DNA from: Marinovum algicola
GTDB lineage: Bacteria > Pseudomonadota > Alphaproteobacteria > Rhodobacterales > Rhodobacteraceae
Reading direction: 5' to 3'
DNA: 64,000 nucleotides
NCBI RefSeq assembly: GCF_900109145.1
Contig: NZ_FNYY01000018.1
Coordinates: 1 to 64,000, forward strand
Part shown: positions 41,341 through 50,761 of the stretch, piece after piece
Layout: each line of letters begins with the position of its first letter
Position numbering within the stretch: the stretch's first letter is position 1
Made by a program: the position numbers and the translations under genes
The notes under the pieces: generated by a model
Databases searched by the model: none
What the model was told of the DNA's origin: nothing
Seen by the model: the letters and a program-made list of their open reading frames with translations, nothing else

Positions 41341-42110
41341 TGCGACTGTCTGGCAAATCCGCGCTGATCACAGGTGCAGCACGGGGCATCGGCAAGGAAT
41401 TTGCCAAGGCCTACGTGAACGAGGGCGCCAGGGCGGCGATCGGGGATATCAACCTCGACGCCGCCAGGGCAGCCGCGAATGAGATCGGGGACGGCGCCAG
41501 CGCCGTTCACCTCGACGTCACGCGGCAGGAGAGCATCGACCAGGCGATAGCTGAGGTCGTGAAGACTCAGGGAAAACTGGACATCCTCGTGAACAATGCC
41601 GCGCTCTTCGATGCGGCCGAGACGGTGGACATCACCCGCGACAGCTATGACCGGCTTTATGCGGTCAACGTCGCGGGGGTGCTGTTCACCATGCAGGCGG
41701 CGGCGCGGCAGATGATCGCCCAGGGCACGGGCGGCAAGATCATCAACATGGCGTCCCAGGCAGGGCGGCGCGGCGAACCTCTGGTGCTGGTCTATTGCTC
41801 GACCAAGGCGGCGGTCATCTCGATGACCCAATCGGCCGGGCTGAACCTGATCAAGCATGGCATCAACGTCAATGCCATCGCGCCGGGCGTGGTCGACGGC
41901 GAGCATTGGGAGCATGTCGATTCCATGTTCGCCAGGCTCGAAGGCAAGGCCCCCGGCCAGAAAAAGGCCGAGGTCGAAGCCGGCGTCCCCGCCGGCCGCT
42001 TTGCGGTGCCGGCGGACCTCACCGGAATGGCGGTGTTCCTGGCCTCGGAAGAGGCCAACTACATCGTTTCGCAAACCTACAACGTCGATGGCGGCCAATG
42101 GATGAGCTGA
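41340..42110 (+). CDS. smoS: Sorbitol (D-glucitol) dehydrogenase, short-chain type
   Basis: The product has 256 residues, the length of the Rhodobacter sphaeroides enzyme. Short-chain dehydrogenase motifs: GAARGIG cofactor loop at residues 12-18, NNAALFD near 87, catalytic serine in MASQAG, and YCSTK (Tyr and Lys near 152-156). It oxidises sorbitol to fructose, and possibly related polyols, with NAD. The start at 41340 shares a base with the SmoK stop. Confidence 0.88.
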   Translation: MRLSGKSALITGAARGIGKEFAKAYVNEGARAAIGDINLDAARAAANEIGDGASAVHLDVTRQESIDQAIAEVVKTQGKLDILVNNAALFDAAETVDITRDSYDRLYAVNVAGVLFTMQAAARQMIAQGTGGKIINMASQAGRRGEPLVLVYCSTKAAVISMTQSAGLNLIKHGINVNAIAPGVVDGEHWEHVDSMFARLEGKAPGQKKAEVEAGVPAGRFAVPADLTGMAVFLASEEANYIVSQTYNVDGGQWMS

Positions 42111-42129
42111 CCGGACAAGGGACGAAAAC

Positions 42130-43605
42130 ATGAAACTGTCGAACGCCACCCTGAACGACCTGCCCGAGGCCATCACGCGGCCGACGTATGACCGGTCGGA
42201 ACTGACCCCCGGCATCGTGCACATCGGACTCGGCAATTTCCACCGCGCGCACCAGGCCTGGTATCTGCACCGGCTGATGCAGGCAGGGCAGGCGCAGGAC
42301 TGGGCCATCGTCGGCGCCGGCGTGCGCCCCTATGACGAGGCGATGCGCCAGAAGATGGCGGCGCAGGATTACCTGACCACCCTGATCGAGCTCGACCCCG
42401 CCGGCAGCTCGGCCGAAGTGGTGGGATCGATGATCGACTATGTGCCGATCGTCGAGGGCAACGGCCCGCTGATCGAGAAGCTGGCCGATCCGGCAATCCG
42501 CATCGTTGCGCTGACGGTGACCGAGGGCGGCTATTTTCTTGATCCCGCGACCAAGAATTTCGATCCCGCGCACCCCGACATCCAGCACGACATCGCCACC
42601 CCCGAGGCGCCGAAAACCGCCTTTGGCGCGATGATCGCCGCCCTGCGGACGCGGCGCGCAGCGGGCGACAAGCCCTTCACCTGCCAGAGCTGCGACAACC
42701 TGCCCGGCAATGGCGACAAGCTGCGCGAGGTGGTTCTCGGGCTGGCCGGGCTGATGGATCCCGATCTCGCGGCCTGGATTGAAGAGAACTCGAGCTTTCC
42801 CAATTCCATGGTCGATTGCATCGTGCCCGCCACCGGCCGCAAGGAGCTCGAACTGGTCCGATCGCTCGGCGTCGAGGATGACGTGCCGGTGACGCATGAG
42901 AACTTTCGCCAATGGGTGATCGAGGACGATTTCTGCAACGGCCGCCCGGGCTGGGAAACGGCCGGCGCGACGATCTCGGCGCAGGTGCATGACTACGAGG
43001 CGATGAAGCTGCGGATGCTCAACGGCGGCCATCAGGTGATCGCCGCTCCCGCCGAAATTCTGGGCATCGAGACCATCGCCGGCGCCATGGCCCACCCCGG
43101 CATCAAGGCGCTGCTGCGCAAGGTCGCGCTCGACGAGATCGCGCCGCATGTGCATGACGTGCCGGGGATGAGCACGGCGCAATATGTCGACCTGATCGAC
43201 CGGCGGTTCTCGAACCCCAAGATCCACGACACCGTGCGCCGCGTCGCCTTTGACGGCTCGTCGCGTCACACCGGCGCGGTGCTGCCCGGCATCCGCGACA
43301 GCCTCGCCGCCGGCACCCCGGTCGAAGGTCTGGCGCTGAGCCAGGCGTTGTGGTGCCGAATGTGCGCCGGAACCCGCGAGGACGGCAGCAGCATCGAGCC
43401 CAACGATCCGGTCTGGGATCAACTCAACGCCGCCGCGCTGGCCGCCCGGGACGCCCGGGACGCCCCGCAAGCCTGGCTCGAACAGCGTCAGTTCTATGGC
43501 GCCCTGGCCGAAAATGCCCGGTTTTCCCAAGCTTTTGCCACATGGCTCAGCCTGATCTGGGCTGACGGCGTCGAGGCCGCACTGCGCCGCTATCAGCAGG
43601 GCTGA
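42130..43605 (+). CDS. mtlK: Mannitol 2-dehydrogenase
   Basis: The product has 491 residues of the long-chain mannitol dehydrogenase family: HIGLGNFHRAHQAWYLHRLM near residue 30, ALTVTEGGYF, and the catalytic pattern KLRMLNGGHQVIA near residue 298 (Lys, Asn, His). It oxidises mannitol to fructose with NAD. It is the last gene of the polyol operon. A fructokinase is not present here, so fructose must be phosphorylated by an enzyme encoded elsewhere. Confidence 0.92.
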   Translation: MKLSNATLNDLPEAITRPTYDRSELTPGIVHIGLGNFHRAHQAWYLHRLMQAGQAQDWAIVGAGVRPYDEAMRQKMAAQDYLTTLIELDPAGSSAEVVGSMIDYVPIVEGNGPLIEKLADPAIRIVALTVTEGGYFLDPATKNFDPAHPDIQHDIATPEAPKTAFGAMIAALRTRRAAGDKPFTCQSCDNLPGNGDKLREVVLGLAGLMDPDLAAWIEENSSFPNSMVDCIVPATGRKELELVRSLGVEDDVPVTHENFRQWVIEDDFCNGRPGWETAGATISAQVHDYEAMKLRMLNGGHQVIAAPAEILGIETIAGAMAHPGIKALLRKVALDEIAPHVHDVPGMSTAQYVDLIDRRFSNPKIHDTVRRVAFDGSSRHTGAVLPGIRDSLAAGTPVEGLALSQALWCRMCAGTREDGSSIEPNDPVWDQLNAAALAARDARDAPQAWLEQRQFYGALAENARFSQAFATWLSLIWADGVEAALRRYQQG

Positions 43606-43744
43606 TCGGCGGCATCGGGGCGACGGCGCGGCCGGGCCGCGTCATCCCCTGCCCGCCTGCGTGCGCCGCGCGGCCAGCCGAAGCGCGCCGTCCTGCGTCA
43701 TGAACCAGCCATATCAGCCCCGCGCAACCGGCGCAGGCGGAAAC

Positions 43745-43766
43745 GGCCCCGGATTGGTCCGGGGCC
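43745..43766. repeat. Dispersed hairpin between mtlK and the exopolysaccharide locus
   Basis: GGCCCCGGA (43745-43753) pairs with TCCGGGGCC (43758-43766) around TTGG, between convergent genes. It belongs to the same family as 146-201 and 39400-39478 and may double as a terminator. The rest of the 43606-43791 gap shows no gene. Confidence 0.55.
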
Positions 43767-43791
43767 TGCCCTGGACAGGGGCCGGCAGAGC

Positions 43792-45162
43792 TTATTGCCG
43801 GACCGCCGAGGTCGCGATGCTGATCAGCGGCGGGAAGAACTGGCTGAGCGCGCGGTTCCACTTGGTGATCGGCTGTTCCTCGATGAACACGACATCGTTG
43901 GGCCGCATCTCCATCTGGGTGGCGATGGTGATGTTGGCGGCATTTCCGGCGTTAAGATGCCAGGCCGTGACCGCCCCGAAATCGGCCGGGTTCGAAGAGG
44001 CGCGCAGCACATAGATATGCGCCGGGTTGCCGGTCTGGGTGCTGAAGCCGCCGTTGTCATACAGCACATCCGCCAGATTGGCCTGTTGGGCATACGGCAG
44101 GGCAAAGCGGCTCTGATTGTTGACCTCGCCGGCGAGGTAGACGTAGTCGCGCTTTTCCGCACCGAGTTCGGCCCGCGCCTCGAAATTGCTGCGCTGCTCG
44201 TCCAGAGCGGCGCGCCGCAGTCCGATCTGGGTCGACAGTTCGGTCAGCGCCTGCGCCCGCGCCTGGTTGCGCAGGCTCAGGACGTTAATTTTCTGTTGGT
44301 AGAAGGTCAGGGCCCGTTCGAGATCATAAGAGGTGTCGACATAGATCGCGTCCCCGTCCAGCAGCCGGGTGCGTTGCAGTTCGGGCCGGTTGTAGAAATC
44401 GCGGATCGGGATCTGATAGAGCGTGCCGTCGCGATAGAGCCGGATCGAGGCGAACTCTTCGTCCTGAAGCGCCAGCCCGCCCGAGGCGGTCAGCACCTGG
44501 CCCAGGTTCGGCGTGTTCAAGGTTACCGGTACGATGGTCGGATTGACCACCGCGCCGCCGACGACGATCTTCTTCGAGTTGAATTCCGAGATTTCGAGCG
44601 AGAAATCCGGGTCGACCTGATTTTCCACCAGCGCCCGGAACAGCCGCGCCTCGGCCTCTTCCAGCGTCATCCCGGCAATCGAGACCGGTCCGATATTGGG
44701 GATCGAGATGGCGCCGTCTTCGCGCACGGTGAAGCCCTGGCGCTGATTTTGCACGGCGAGGATGCCCGACAGCTCTTCAATGGTGCTGGCCGACCCGTTG
44801 GTCGACAGAAGCACCACGTCGCCGACACCGATGCGATAGGGCTCGACCGGCGGGTCCGAGGGCAGGCGCAGGGTCAGGGTCTGGCGCACCTCGTTGGGCA
44901 CATAAGGCGCCGGAGGGAGTGCCGCGCCGGGATTGGCCGTGCCGCCCCCCGTGCCCATATAAAAGACCTCGGGCAGCGAGCGGGGCACATAGGGTTCGCG
45001 GTTGGCCAGCAGCACGCTCTGGGTGCTGAGCGCCACGACCCGCACCTTGGCACCGGCGGCCTGGGATTTCACCGTCGGGCTGGTATAGGTCACGCCGCAG
45101 GCCGCGAGTGCCGCGAGGCCGACGACAAGCCCCAGGTTTCGCAAGTTCCCCAAGATATTCAC
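43792..45162 (-). CDS. Polysaccharide export lipoprotein (Wza-like)
   Basis: The product has 456 residues. A lipoprotein signal ends in LAALAAC (Cys about 22). A polysaccharide export domain follows (YRIGVGDVVLLSTNG near 110, FTVREDGAISIPNIGPVSIA) and then SLBB-type repeats (VVVNPTIVPVTL-like and VYLAGEVNNQSRF). It should form the outer-membrane exit channel for the polymer made by the downstream locus. No Wzc-like co-polymerase kinase is encoded in the window. It is transcribed apart from the biosynthesis genes, behind yjbF-like and yjbH-like genes. Confidence 0.87.
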   Translation of the reverse strand: MNILGNLRNLGLVVGLAALAACGVTYTSPTVKSQAAGAKVRVVALSTQSVLLANREPYVPRSLPEVFYMGTGGGTANPGAALPPAPYVPNEVRQTLTLRLPSDPPVEPYRIGVGDVVLLSTNGSASTIEELSGILAVQNQRQGFTVREDGAISIPNIGPVSIAGMTLEEAEARLFRALVENQVDPDFSLEISEFNSKKIVVGGAVVNPTIVPVTLNTPNLGQVLTASGGLALQDEEFASIRLYRDGTLYQIPIRDFYNRPELQRTRLLDGDAIYVDTSYDLERALTFYQQKINVLSLRNQARAQALTELSTQIGLRRAALDEQRSNFEARAELGAEKRDYVYLAGEVNNQSRFALPYAQQANLADVLYDNGGFSTQTGNPAHIYVLRASSNPADFGAVTAWHLNAGNAANITIATQMEMRPNDVVFIEEQPITKWNRALSQFFPPLISIATSAVRQ

Positions 45163-45187
45163 GTTTCTTCTCCCTCGGAATTCACTC

Positions 45188-45775
45188 TCAGCGCACCAGG
45201 CGCTCGGTCAGAAGATACCCGGCAAACGGGCTGACCCATTGTTTCGATTTCCACATGATCCCGTCACCAAACCAATAAGCGTTGTCCACCCGCAAGCCCG
45301 GCGAATGACAGGTCTCCTCGACCTTCGTCGTTGCGTGGACCCGTTCAAAGATGACGATCTGCTCGGCCGTGCGTGCGGTGACGATGCATTGAAAGCTACG
45401 GAACCGCGTCTGATGCTCGCCGTCCAGATAGCTGTGGAACTTGGTGTAATAGCCCTGGCGTTCGCCGCGCAGGGCGGCGCGCGTATGGCTCACATCGGCC
45501 GAAATCAGATCCTGCCCCAGCCCGCGCGTGGCGACAAGAACACCGGAGCGAAAGCTGAGCCCCACCTTGTCGCCGGTCTGCCAGGTGACAATATCGCCAT
45601 TGGTCGCGACCCGGGTGACGCCGGCGGCGGTGCCGAGGCCATCGAGCTCGGCCAGCATCAGCGGCTCGGTCACCTCGTTGAGCTGCGCGCGGGAAATCTG
45701 GCTGCGCACGTCCGGCGCCGGCCGGCTACAGGCGGCCAGCAGAACCAGGGTGAGGATCACGAGATTGCGCATCAT
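45188..45775 (-). CDS. YjbF-like lipoprotein (capsule/exopolysaccharide accessory)
   Basis: The product has 195 residues starting MMRNLVILTLVLLAACSRP, with lipobox LAAC. The remainder (GDIVTWQTGDKVGLSFRSGV, YWFGDGIMWKSKQWVSPF) matches the YjbF/GfcB lipoprotein family that accompanies YjbH in exopolysaccharide operons. Its start overlaps the yjbH-like stop by four bases. A longer start at 45793 is possible but would lengthen the overlap. Confidence 0.78.
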   Translation of the reverse strand: MMRNLVILTLVLLAACSRPAPDVRSQISRAQLNEVTEPLMLAELDGLGTAAGVTRVATNGDIVTWQTGDKVGLSFRSGVLVATRGLGQDLISADVSHTRAALRGERQGYYTKFHSYLDGEHQTRFRSFQCIVTARTAEQIVIFERVHATTKVEETCHSPGLRVDNAYWFGDGIMWKSKQWVSPFAGYLLTERLVR

Positions 45776-47886
45776 CTCCAGAACCGCCCCCATGTGTCGG
45801 CCAGTGCCGGCTGGTGGGTGTCGCGCACCGTCTCGTAAAGCCGGTCGTTGATATTCACCCGCGCGCCGCCATCACGGGTGACCGGCCGGATCACGTTTGT
45901 ATAAGTCTCGCGCGTGGCCTGGCCATTGACCCAGCCGATCGGGATCTCGATCCTGATGCCCTTGTCGAACGAGCCTTCGCCAAACTCGTCGAACGGCACA
46001 TCGGTCAGCGTGGCAAAGGCTCCGACCGACCAGCCGTTCTTGAAGGTCCGGTCAAGCGCGAAGGTCGCACCCCAATCGCCGGCAAGGTAACGCCCGGCAT
46101 CGATTTGCGCCTCATAGCCATTGCCGAAATCGTAATACAGCGAGGCATGGCCGGTGGCGATTTCGTAATCCCGGAACTCGAACCCCTGGTCAAAGGCCCG
46201 CTGGCGGACATAGTTGACCTCGACCCCGGCGGCGAGCCGGCTGTCGACCGGCTTCCACAGCAGCTCGGTCGAGATGCCACCATATTGCGTTTCGAAATAG
46301 CCGGCGGTGACGCGGCCATAGAGGTCTTCGCCGGGCTTGAAGTAATAGCCGCCGGTCAGATGCTTGAGCGCCGGATCGCCGTGTTTTTCGTAGAGATTGA
46401 AGTCGGATCGCACATGCGGCAGCACCGAAGTGGAATCCCGCGTCGACTCGTCGAGATTGCCCACCAGCTTCTTGCGCACCGCGCCTTGCAGCACAACGCC
46501 CTGCACCGGCTCGAACCGGGCCGAGAGCTCGATACCGGCATCGGCCCGGAACGGGTTGTCCGGGTCGAAAAAGCTGGTCGCGAAATACGGGCCGATGTCA
46601 TAGTCGAAATACGGGTAGCGCCCCGGCACCGGATTCAGCGGATCTGTCGCGCTTTCGATCCGCGCGCGGGCATAGCTGTCCCAGGCGCCGTCGAGCTCGA
46701 ATTCCAGCGTTTCCAGATCGCGCCGCCGCAGGGTGACCTCGGCGCCCGCAATGCCGTTTTTGACCGGCACCACCTCGAAGGTCTCGACCTGCGCCGGCAG
46801 CACGCCGGTCATCGCGCGCGCCGCGCGGCCCACGGCCTGCGCCTGGCTCAGATAGCTGCGGTTGTCGATTTCGATCCGCGCGGTGGCGCCGGTGATCGTC
46901 AGCCCGTGCAGCCCCATGCCGTATTGTTTCAGCACCTGATCGGCGCGCCGTTCGGTGCTGTTCTGCGCGCTGATGCGATAGGTTTCCTCCCAGCCCAGCG
47001 CGGCGGCGCTGCGACGCACCACAGGCGGCGGCGCCTTTTCCAGCCCGCTGTAATTGGGCGGGTTCTTGGGATTGACCGCATAGGTCAGCTGGACGCCCAC
47101 TTCGGAGCCGTAGAGGTAATGCGCCTTGAGGTTGATATTCTTGCGCACCTGATAGCTGACGCCGAAATTGAACGGGTTCTCGTAATCAAAGGTCGCGCCG
47201 TCCTCGAGCTCGTATCGGTCGGAGGAGAATTCGGCGCTGAATTTCAGCTTTTCGGTAGCCTGAAACTCGACCCCGCCGAAAAACGCCGCATCGCCGCGGA
47301 AAATCTCGCTCGCCTCGAGCTGACCGCCCTGATTGGAGACCCGGTCTTCGCGCGTCTTGAACCGGTCGGCCACAACCCCGAGCGGGTTGTCGAATGCGCC
47401 GACCCCGGCCAGACGGCCCCAGCCGATGCCGCCGGTCACCCGAAGCTGTGGCGTGAGCGTCTTGCTGGCGACAACATGCTCGGACCGGTAGATGCCGGTG
47501 CCGAGAAAGTCGTTCAGCCCAACCGACACCGCCGGCCAGCGCTCGGATTCCTCGGAGATCAGATATTGCAGCGAAAAGCTTCGGTCGAAGCGGAAACTGC
47601 CGGAGGTCCCCAAGTTCGCCCCAGAACTCGGGTCCATGTCATTGAGCAGCGCATAGCGGAAACTGCCGGTCAGCCGGGGCGCCATCTGGAAGGTCAGCGT
47701 ATTGCGCTTGGTGTTGCGGGAATAACTGAAGGTATAAGCCAATTCGCCGTCGGGCATGGCATGGGCGGTCGGCATTTCGATCAGGCCCGGGGTGCCATAG
47801 GTCGTGTATCCTGACTGGATCTGCGGCTCGGCCAGCGCCGACCCGCACAGCACAAAAGCAATCCCCGTTGTCACCCGGCGTCTCAA
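45772..47886 (-). CDS. YjbH-like outer-membrane beta-barrel protein
   Basis: The product has 704 residues. A signal peptide (VTTGIAFVLCGSALA) precedes GYTTYGTPGLIEMPTAHAMP, the typical YjbH/GfcD beginning, and the rest is rich in alternating aromatic strands as expected of an outer-membrane barrel. The start is TTG at 47886 or GTG at 47874; neither has a strong ribosome site. It pairs with the YjbF-like lipoprotein and probably assists polymer secretion or surface attachment. Confidence 0.82.
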   Translation of the reverse strand: MRRRVTTGIAFVLCGSALAEPQIQSGYTTYGTPGLIEMPTAHAMPDGELAYTFSYSRNTKRNTLTFQMAPRLTGSFRYALLNDMDPSSGANLGTSGSFRFDRSFSLQYLISEESERWPAVSVGLNDFLGTGIYRSEHVVASKTLTPQLRVTGGIGWGRLAGVGAFDNPLGVVADRFKTREDRVSNQGGQLEASEIFRGDAAFFGGVEFQATEKLKFSAEFSSDRYELEDGATFDYENPFNFGVSYQVRKNINLKAHYLYGSEVGVQLTYAVNPKNPPNYSGLEKAPPPVVRRSAAALGWEETYRISAQNSTERRADQVLKQYGMGLHGLTITGATARIEIDNRSYLSQAQAVGRAARAMTGVLPAQVETFEVVPVKNGIAGAEVTLRRRDLETLEFELDGAWDSYARARIESATDPLNPVPGRYPYFDYDIGPYFATSFFDPDNPFRADAGIELSARFEPVQGVVLQGAVRKKLVGNLDESTRDSTSVLPHVRSDFNLYEKHGDPALKHLTGGYYFKPGEDLYGRVTAGYFETQYGGISTELLWKPVDSRLAAGVEVNYVRQRAFDQGFEFRDYEIATGHASLYYDFGNGYEAQIDAGRYLAGDWGATFALDRTFKNGWSVGAFATLTDVPFDEFGEGSFDKGIRIEIPIGWVNGQATRETYTNVIRPVTRDGGARVNINDRLYETVRDTHQPALADTWGRFWR

Positions 47887-48106
47887 ATCACCTGCCCCTG
47901 AATAATTACTGGCAAACTACATGCGCCATTGGTCGGCTACATCCGCCTTGGCCCAAGTTTTGCCGTAATCCCCAGATCATGTGGCGATTTTGACACTGGC
48001 CACAGCGCAAGCCCCGGATTGCAGCTAACAATTCCGCGTGACCGCGATTCCATTCCTGACCGAAACAGCGCATAAGAGGCCGGGTGAGACTGCGACTGAT
48101 TTAAAA

Positions 48107-48841
48107 ATGAAACTAAAGACCCTGCTGTCGGCCTTTCGCACGCCGAAACCGGCCGCCTTCGATCCAATCGCTCCCGAATCGGGATTCTATGCCATGGGCG
48201 ACATCCATGGGCGGCTGGATCTGCTCGACCGGGTGCTGCGCGGCCTGCCGGATGACCTGCCGCTGATCTGTGTCGGTGATTACATCGACCGGGGCGACGA
48301 TGGCGCCGGCGTGCTGCGCCGCTTGCAGGCCAGCCCCGACATCACCTGTTTGCGCGGCAACCACGAGGACATGCTGCTCGCCTTTCTCGACGCGCCGCAG
48401 GACAAGGGCCCGCGCTGGATTCGCAACGGCGGCTTGCAGACGCTGGCAAGCTTTGGTGTCACCGGCGTGACCCAGACAACGGCGGGCATCGATCTCAAGA
48501 TCGCCGCCGATGCCCTGCGCCGCGCCATGGGCTCCGAGTTGATCGACTGGATGCGACTGCTGCCGCTGATGCACGAAACCGGCAACGTCACCGTCGTACA
48601 TGCCGGCGCCGACCCGGCGAAACCGCTCGACCAACAGGCGCATCGCACCCTCACCTGGGGCCACCCCGATTTCCTGACCACGCCGCGCCGCGACGGGCAA
48701 TGGGTGTTGCACGGCCACACGATCGTCGATGCCCCCAGCGCCGATCAGGGCCGCATCGCCGTCGACACCGGCGCCTATGCCACCGGCCGGCTCACCGTGG
48801 CCCGGGTGATCCCCGGTGAAGTGAGCTTTGAAAGCACCTGA
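48107..48841 (+). CDS. Metallophosphoesterase of the PPP/serine-threonine phosphatase type
   Basis: The product has 244 residues with the phosphoesterase signatures GDIHGR (31-36), GDYIDRGD (57-64) and GNHED (84-88), plus later histidines in VVHAGADP and LHGHTIVD. Metal-bound phosphatases of this type remove phosphate from proteins or small molecules. It is divergent from the yjbH-like gene and upstream of the sugar transferase, so it may regulate or recycle intermediates of polymer synthesis. An in-frame GTG start at 48038 would add 23 residues. Confidence 0.8.
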   Translation: MKLKTLLSAFRTPKPAAFDPIAPESGFYAMGDIHGRLDLLDRVLRGLPDDLPLICVGDYIDRGDDGAGVLRRLQASPDITCLRGNHEDMLLAFLDAPQDKGPRWIRNGGLQTLASFGVTGVTQTTAGIDLKIAADALRRAMGSELIDWMRLLPLMHETGNVTVVHAGADPAKPLDQQAHRTLTWGHPDFLTTPRRDGQWVLHGHTIVDAPSADQGRIAVDTGAYATGRLTVARVIPGEVSFEST

Positions 48842-48881
48842 CGCCAGCGGGCTCTGAACCCGACGTGAAACGGTGCCGAAA

Positions 48882-48970
48882 GGTTACCGAGTGGTTAATC
48901 TATCCATCTGATTTTAATCAATTTCCGTTTACGGCCTGTTAACCGCATTCAGGGTTAATCGCGGTTAACC
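48882..48970 (+). promoter_or_regulatory. Cluster of GGTTAA-type motifs upstream of the sugar transferase gene
   Basis: Within 90 bases there are GGTTACC (48882), GGTTAATC (48893), GTTAACC (48938), GGTTAATC (48953) and GGTTAACC (48963), in the AT-rich promoter region before 49005. Two TTAA units at 48955 and 48965 are six bases apart, one less than the CtrA consensus. The cluster suggests binding of a regulator in several copies; its identity is unproven. Confidence 0.4.
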
Positions 48971-49004
48971 AAAGGCTGGGTGGGACCGACCTTTGAGGCC
49001 CCGC

Positions 49005-49664
49005 ATGACGGAAGTTTCCACCGATCTGCCCCTGTCCACTCGTCCGGGACGAACCTTTTACGCGAGCTTTGGCAAACGCGCGCTCGATCTGGCGATCGTG
49101 CTGCTGCTTTTGCCGGCAATCGTTCCGCTGATCGCCCTGCTCTGGCTGTTGGTTCGCAGCAACGGCGGGCCGGGGTTTTTCGGCCATACCCGGATCGGTC
49201 TCGATGGCCAGAGCTTTCGCTGCTGGAAGATCCGCACCATGGTGCCCGACGCCGAGCGGGTTCTGGCCGAAACCCTCGCTCGCGATCCGCTGGCCGCCGT
49301 CGAATGGGCGCTGGCGTTCAAGCTGCACCAGGATCCCCGCATCACCACGCTTGGCCGCCACCTGCGCCGGCTCTCGCTCGACGAGCTGCCACAGATCTGG
49401 AATGTGTTGCGCGGCGAGATGTCCTTTGTCGGACCGCGCCCGATCACCGCCGGCGAGCTTGCCTTCTACGACGGCGAGCCACAGACCTACCTGGCGCAGA
49501 AGCCCGGCATCACCGGGCTCTGGCAGGTCGAAGGCCGCCCCGACGGCTGTTATCGCAAGCGTGTCGCACTCGACCGGCGTTACCGGGCGGAACAGAGCCT
49601 GCCGCTTGATCTGCTGCTGCTCTGCCGCACTGCCGGTCTTGTCCTCGCCCCGACCGGGCGATGA
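49005..49664 (+). CDS. Initiating sugar transferase (ExoY/WcaJ family)
   Basis: The product has 219 residues: one N-terminal membrane segment (DLAIVLLLLPAIVPLIALLW), then the bacterial sugar transferase core (GFFGHTRIGLDGQSFRCWKI, RLSLDELPQIWNVLRGEMSF, VGPRPITAGEL, KPGITGLWQVEGR). It loads the first sugar phosphate, often galactose or glucose, onto undecaprenyl phosphate at the inner membrane. It starts the biosynthesis half of the locus and overlaps the acyltransferase gene by four bases. Confidence 0.9.
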   Translation: MTEVSTDLPLSTRPGRTFYASFGKRALDLAIVLLLLPAIVPLIALLWLLVRSNGGPGFFGHTRIGLDGQSFRCWKIRTMVPDAERVLAETLARDPLAAVEWALAFKLHQDPRITTLGRHLRRLSLDELPQIWNVLRGEMSFVGPRPITAGELAFYDGEPQTYLAQKPGITGLWQVEGRPDGCYRKRVALDRRYRAEQSLPLDLLLLCRTAGLVLAPTGR

Positions 49665-50761
49665 GCCGCCCGCCGGAGATTGCCGCCTGGACCGCGTTGC
49701 GCGGGCTTGCGGCGCTCTGGGTGGTGCTCTTTCATTTCTGGCCACAAACCGCCGCGCCGGTGCCGCTGCTGGTAGCCCGGGGCTATCTCGCGGTCGATCT
49801 GTTTTTCTGCCTGTCGGGGGCGGTGATGATGCTGGTCTATGCGCCGCTGATCCGTGGCGGCGACTTCGGCCCCGGCCGGTTTCTCTGGCGCCGCTTCGCC
49901 CGGCTTTACCCGGTGCATCTCGTCACCCTCGGGCTGGCGGCGCTGATCCTGGCAATTGGGCCAGCGTTTGTACCTGCCCGGCCGCTGTCCTATGACATCG
50001 GCGAGATGGCGCTGCTGCATCTCGTATTGCTGCACGCCTGGGGGATCACCGAAACCGGCGGGCTGAACTATCCCTCCTGGTCCATCGCCGCCGAGGCCTT
50101 TGCCTACCTGCTGTTTCCACTGCTGGCGGCATGGATGCTGCGCCTGCCGCCCGGCCGCGCGCTGGCGTCCAGCCTTGCCGTGGCGCTGCTCTGGATCACC
50201 GCGATCGAGGCGGCACTGCCGGCGCCGGGCCTGGCCTTCACCCGGCTCGAGAACGATTTCGGCGGCCTGCGCATCCTGCCCGAGTTCCTGGTGGGTATGG
50301 GCCTGGCCTATCTGTTCGGGGGCCGTCACGCGCCACGCTTGGGGCGGGCGCTTTGTGCGGCTGCGGTTGCCCTGCAAGCGGCGGCAATTGCCAGCCAAGC
50401 CGACGCGCTGTTTCTGGCCGGTCTGCCGCTGCTGCTGGCCGGACTCCTGCTGTGGCGGCCCGGCCCGCCGCGCGCCCTGCTTTATCTGGGCCGCATCTCC
50501 TATTGCCTCTATATGGTCCATGCGCTGGTGCAGATCCCCGGCTTCAAGCTGATCGAGCAGTTCACCGAAAGCGCCGACCGGGCCGCACCCGGCTGGGCAT
50601 TGCCGTTGCTTCTCGCGCTCAGCCTGTGCGCCGCAGACCGCCTGCATCGCTGGGTCGAAGCGCCGGCACGCCGCCTGCTCCTGCACGGAACAGCACCGGC
50701 AAGAGAAGATCAAGGCTCCGCGCCCAGCGATAGCCCGCCGCCTGCGCCTGCCCCGCCTTGA
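49661..50761 (+). CDS. Acyltransferase 3 family membrane protein (ExoZ-like)
   Basis: The product has 366 residues with about ten hydrophobic segments. Family motifs include LRGLAALWVVLFHFW near residue 13 (catalytic His) and RRFARLYPVHLVTL. Such proteins add acetyl or similar groups to lipid-linked sugars. The last 47 codons overlap the convergent glycosyltransferase gene by 143 bases and encode a low-complexity tail (SPPPAPAPP), so the conserved part ends earlier. Confidence 0.85.
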   Translation: MSRPPEIAAWTALRGLAALWVVLFHFWPQTAAPVPLLVARGYLAVDLFFCLSGAVMMLVYAPLIRGGDFGPGRFLWRRFARLYPVHLVTLGLAALILAIGPAFVPARPLSYDIGEMALLHLVLLHAWGITETGGLNYPSWSIAAEAFAYLLFPLLAAWMLRLPPGRALASSLAVALLWITAIEAALPAPGLAFTRLENDFGGLRILPEFLVGMGLAYLFGGRHAPRLGRALCAAAVALQAAAIASQADALFLAGLPLLLAGLLLWRPGPPRALLYLGRISYCLYMVHALVQIPGFKLIEQFTESADRAAPGWALPLLLALSLCAADRLHRWVEAPARRLLLHGTAPAREDQGSAPSDSPPPAPAPP

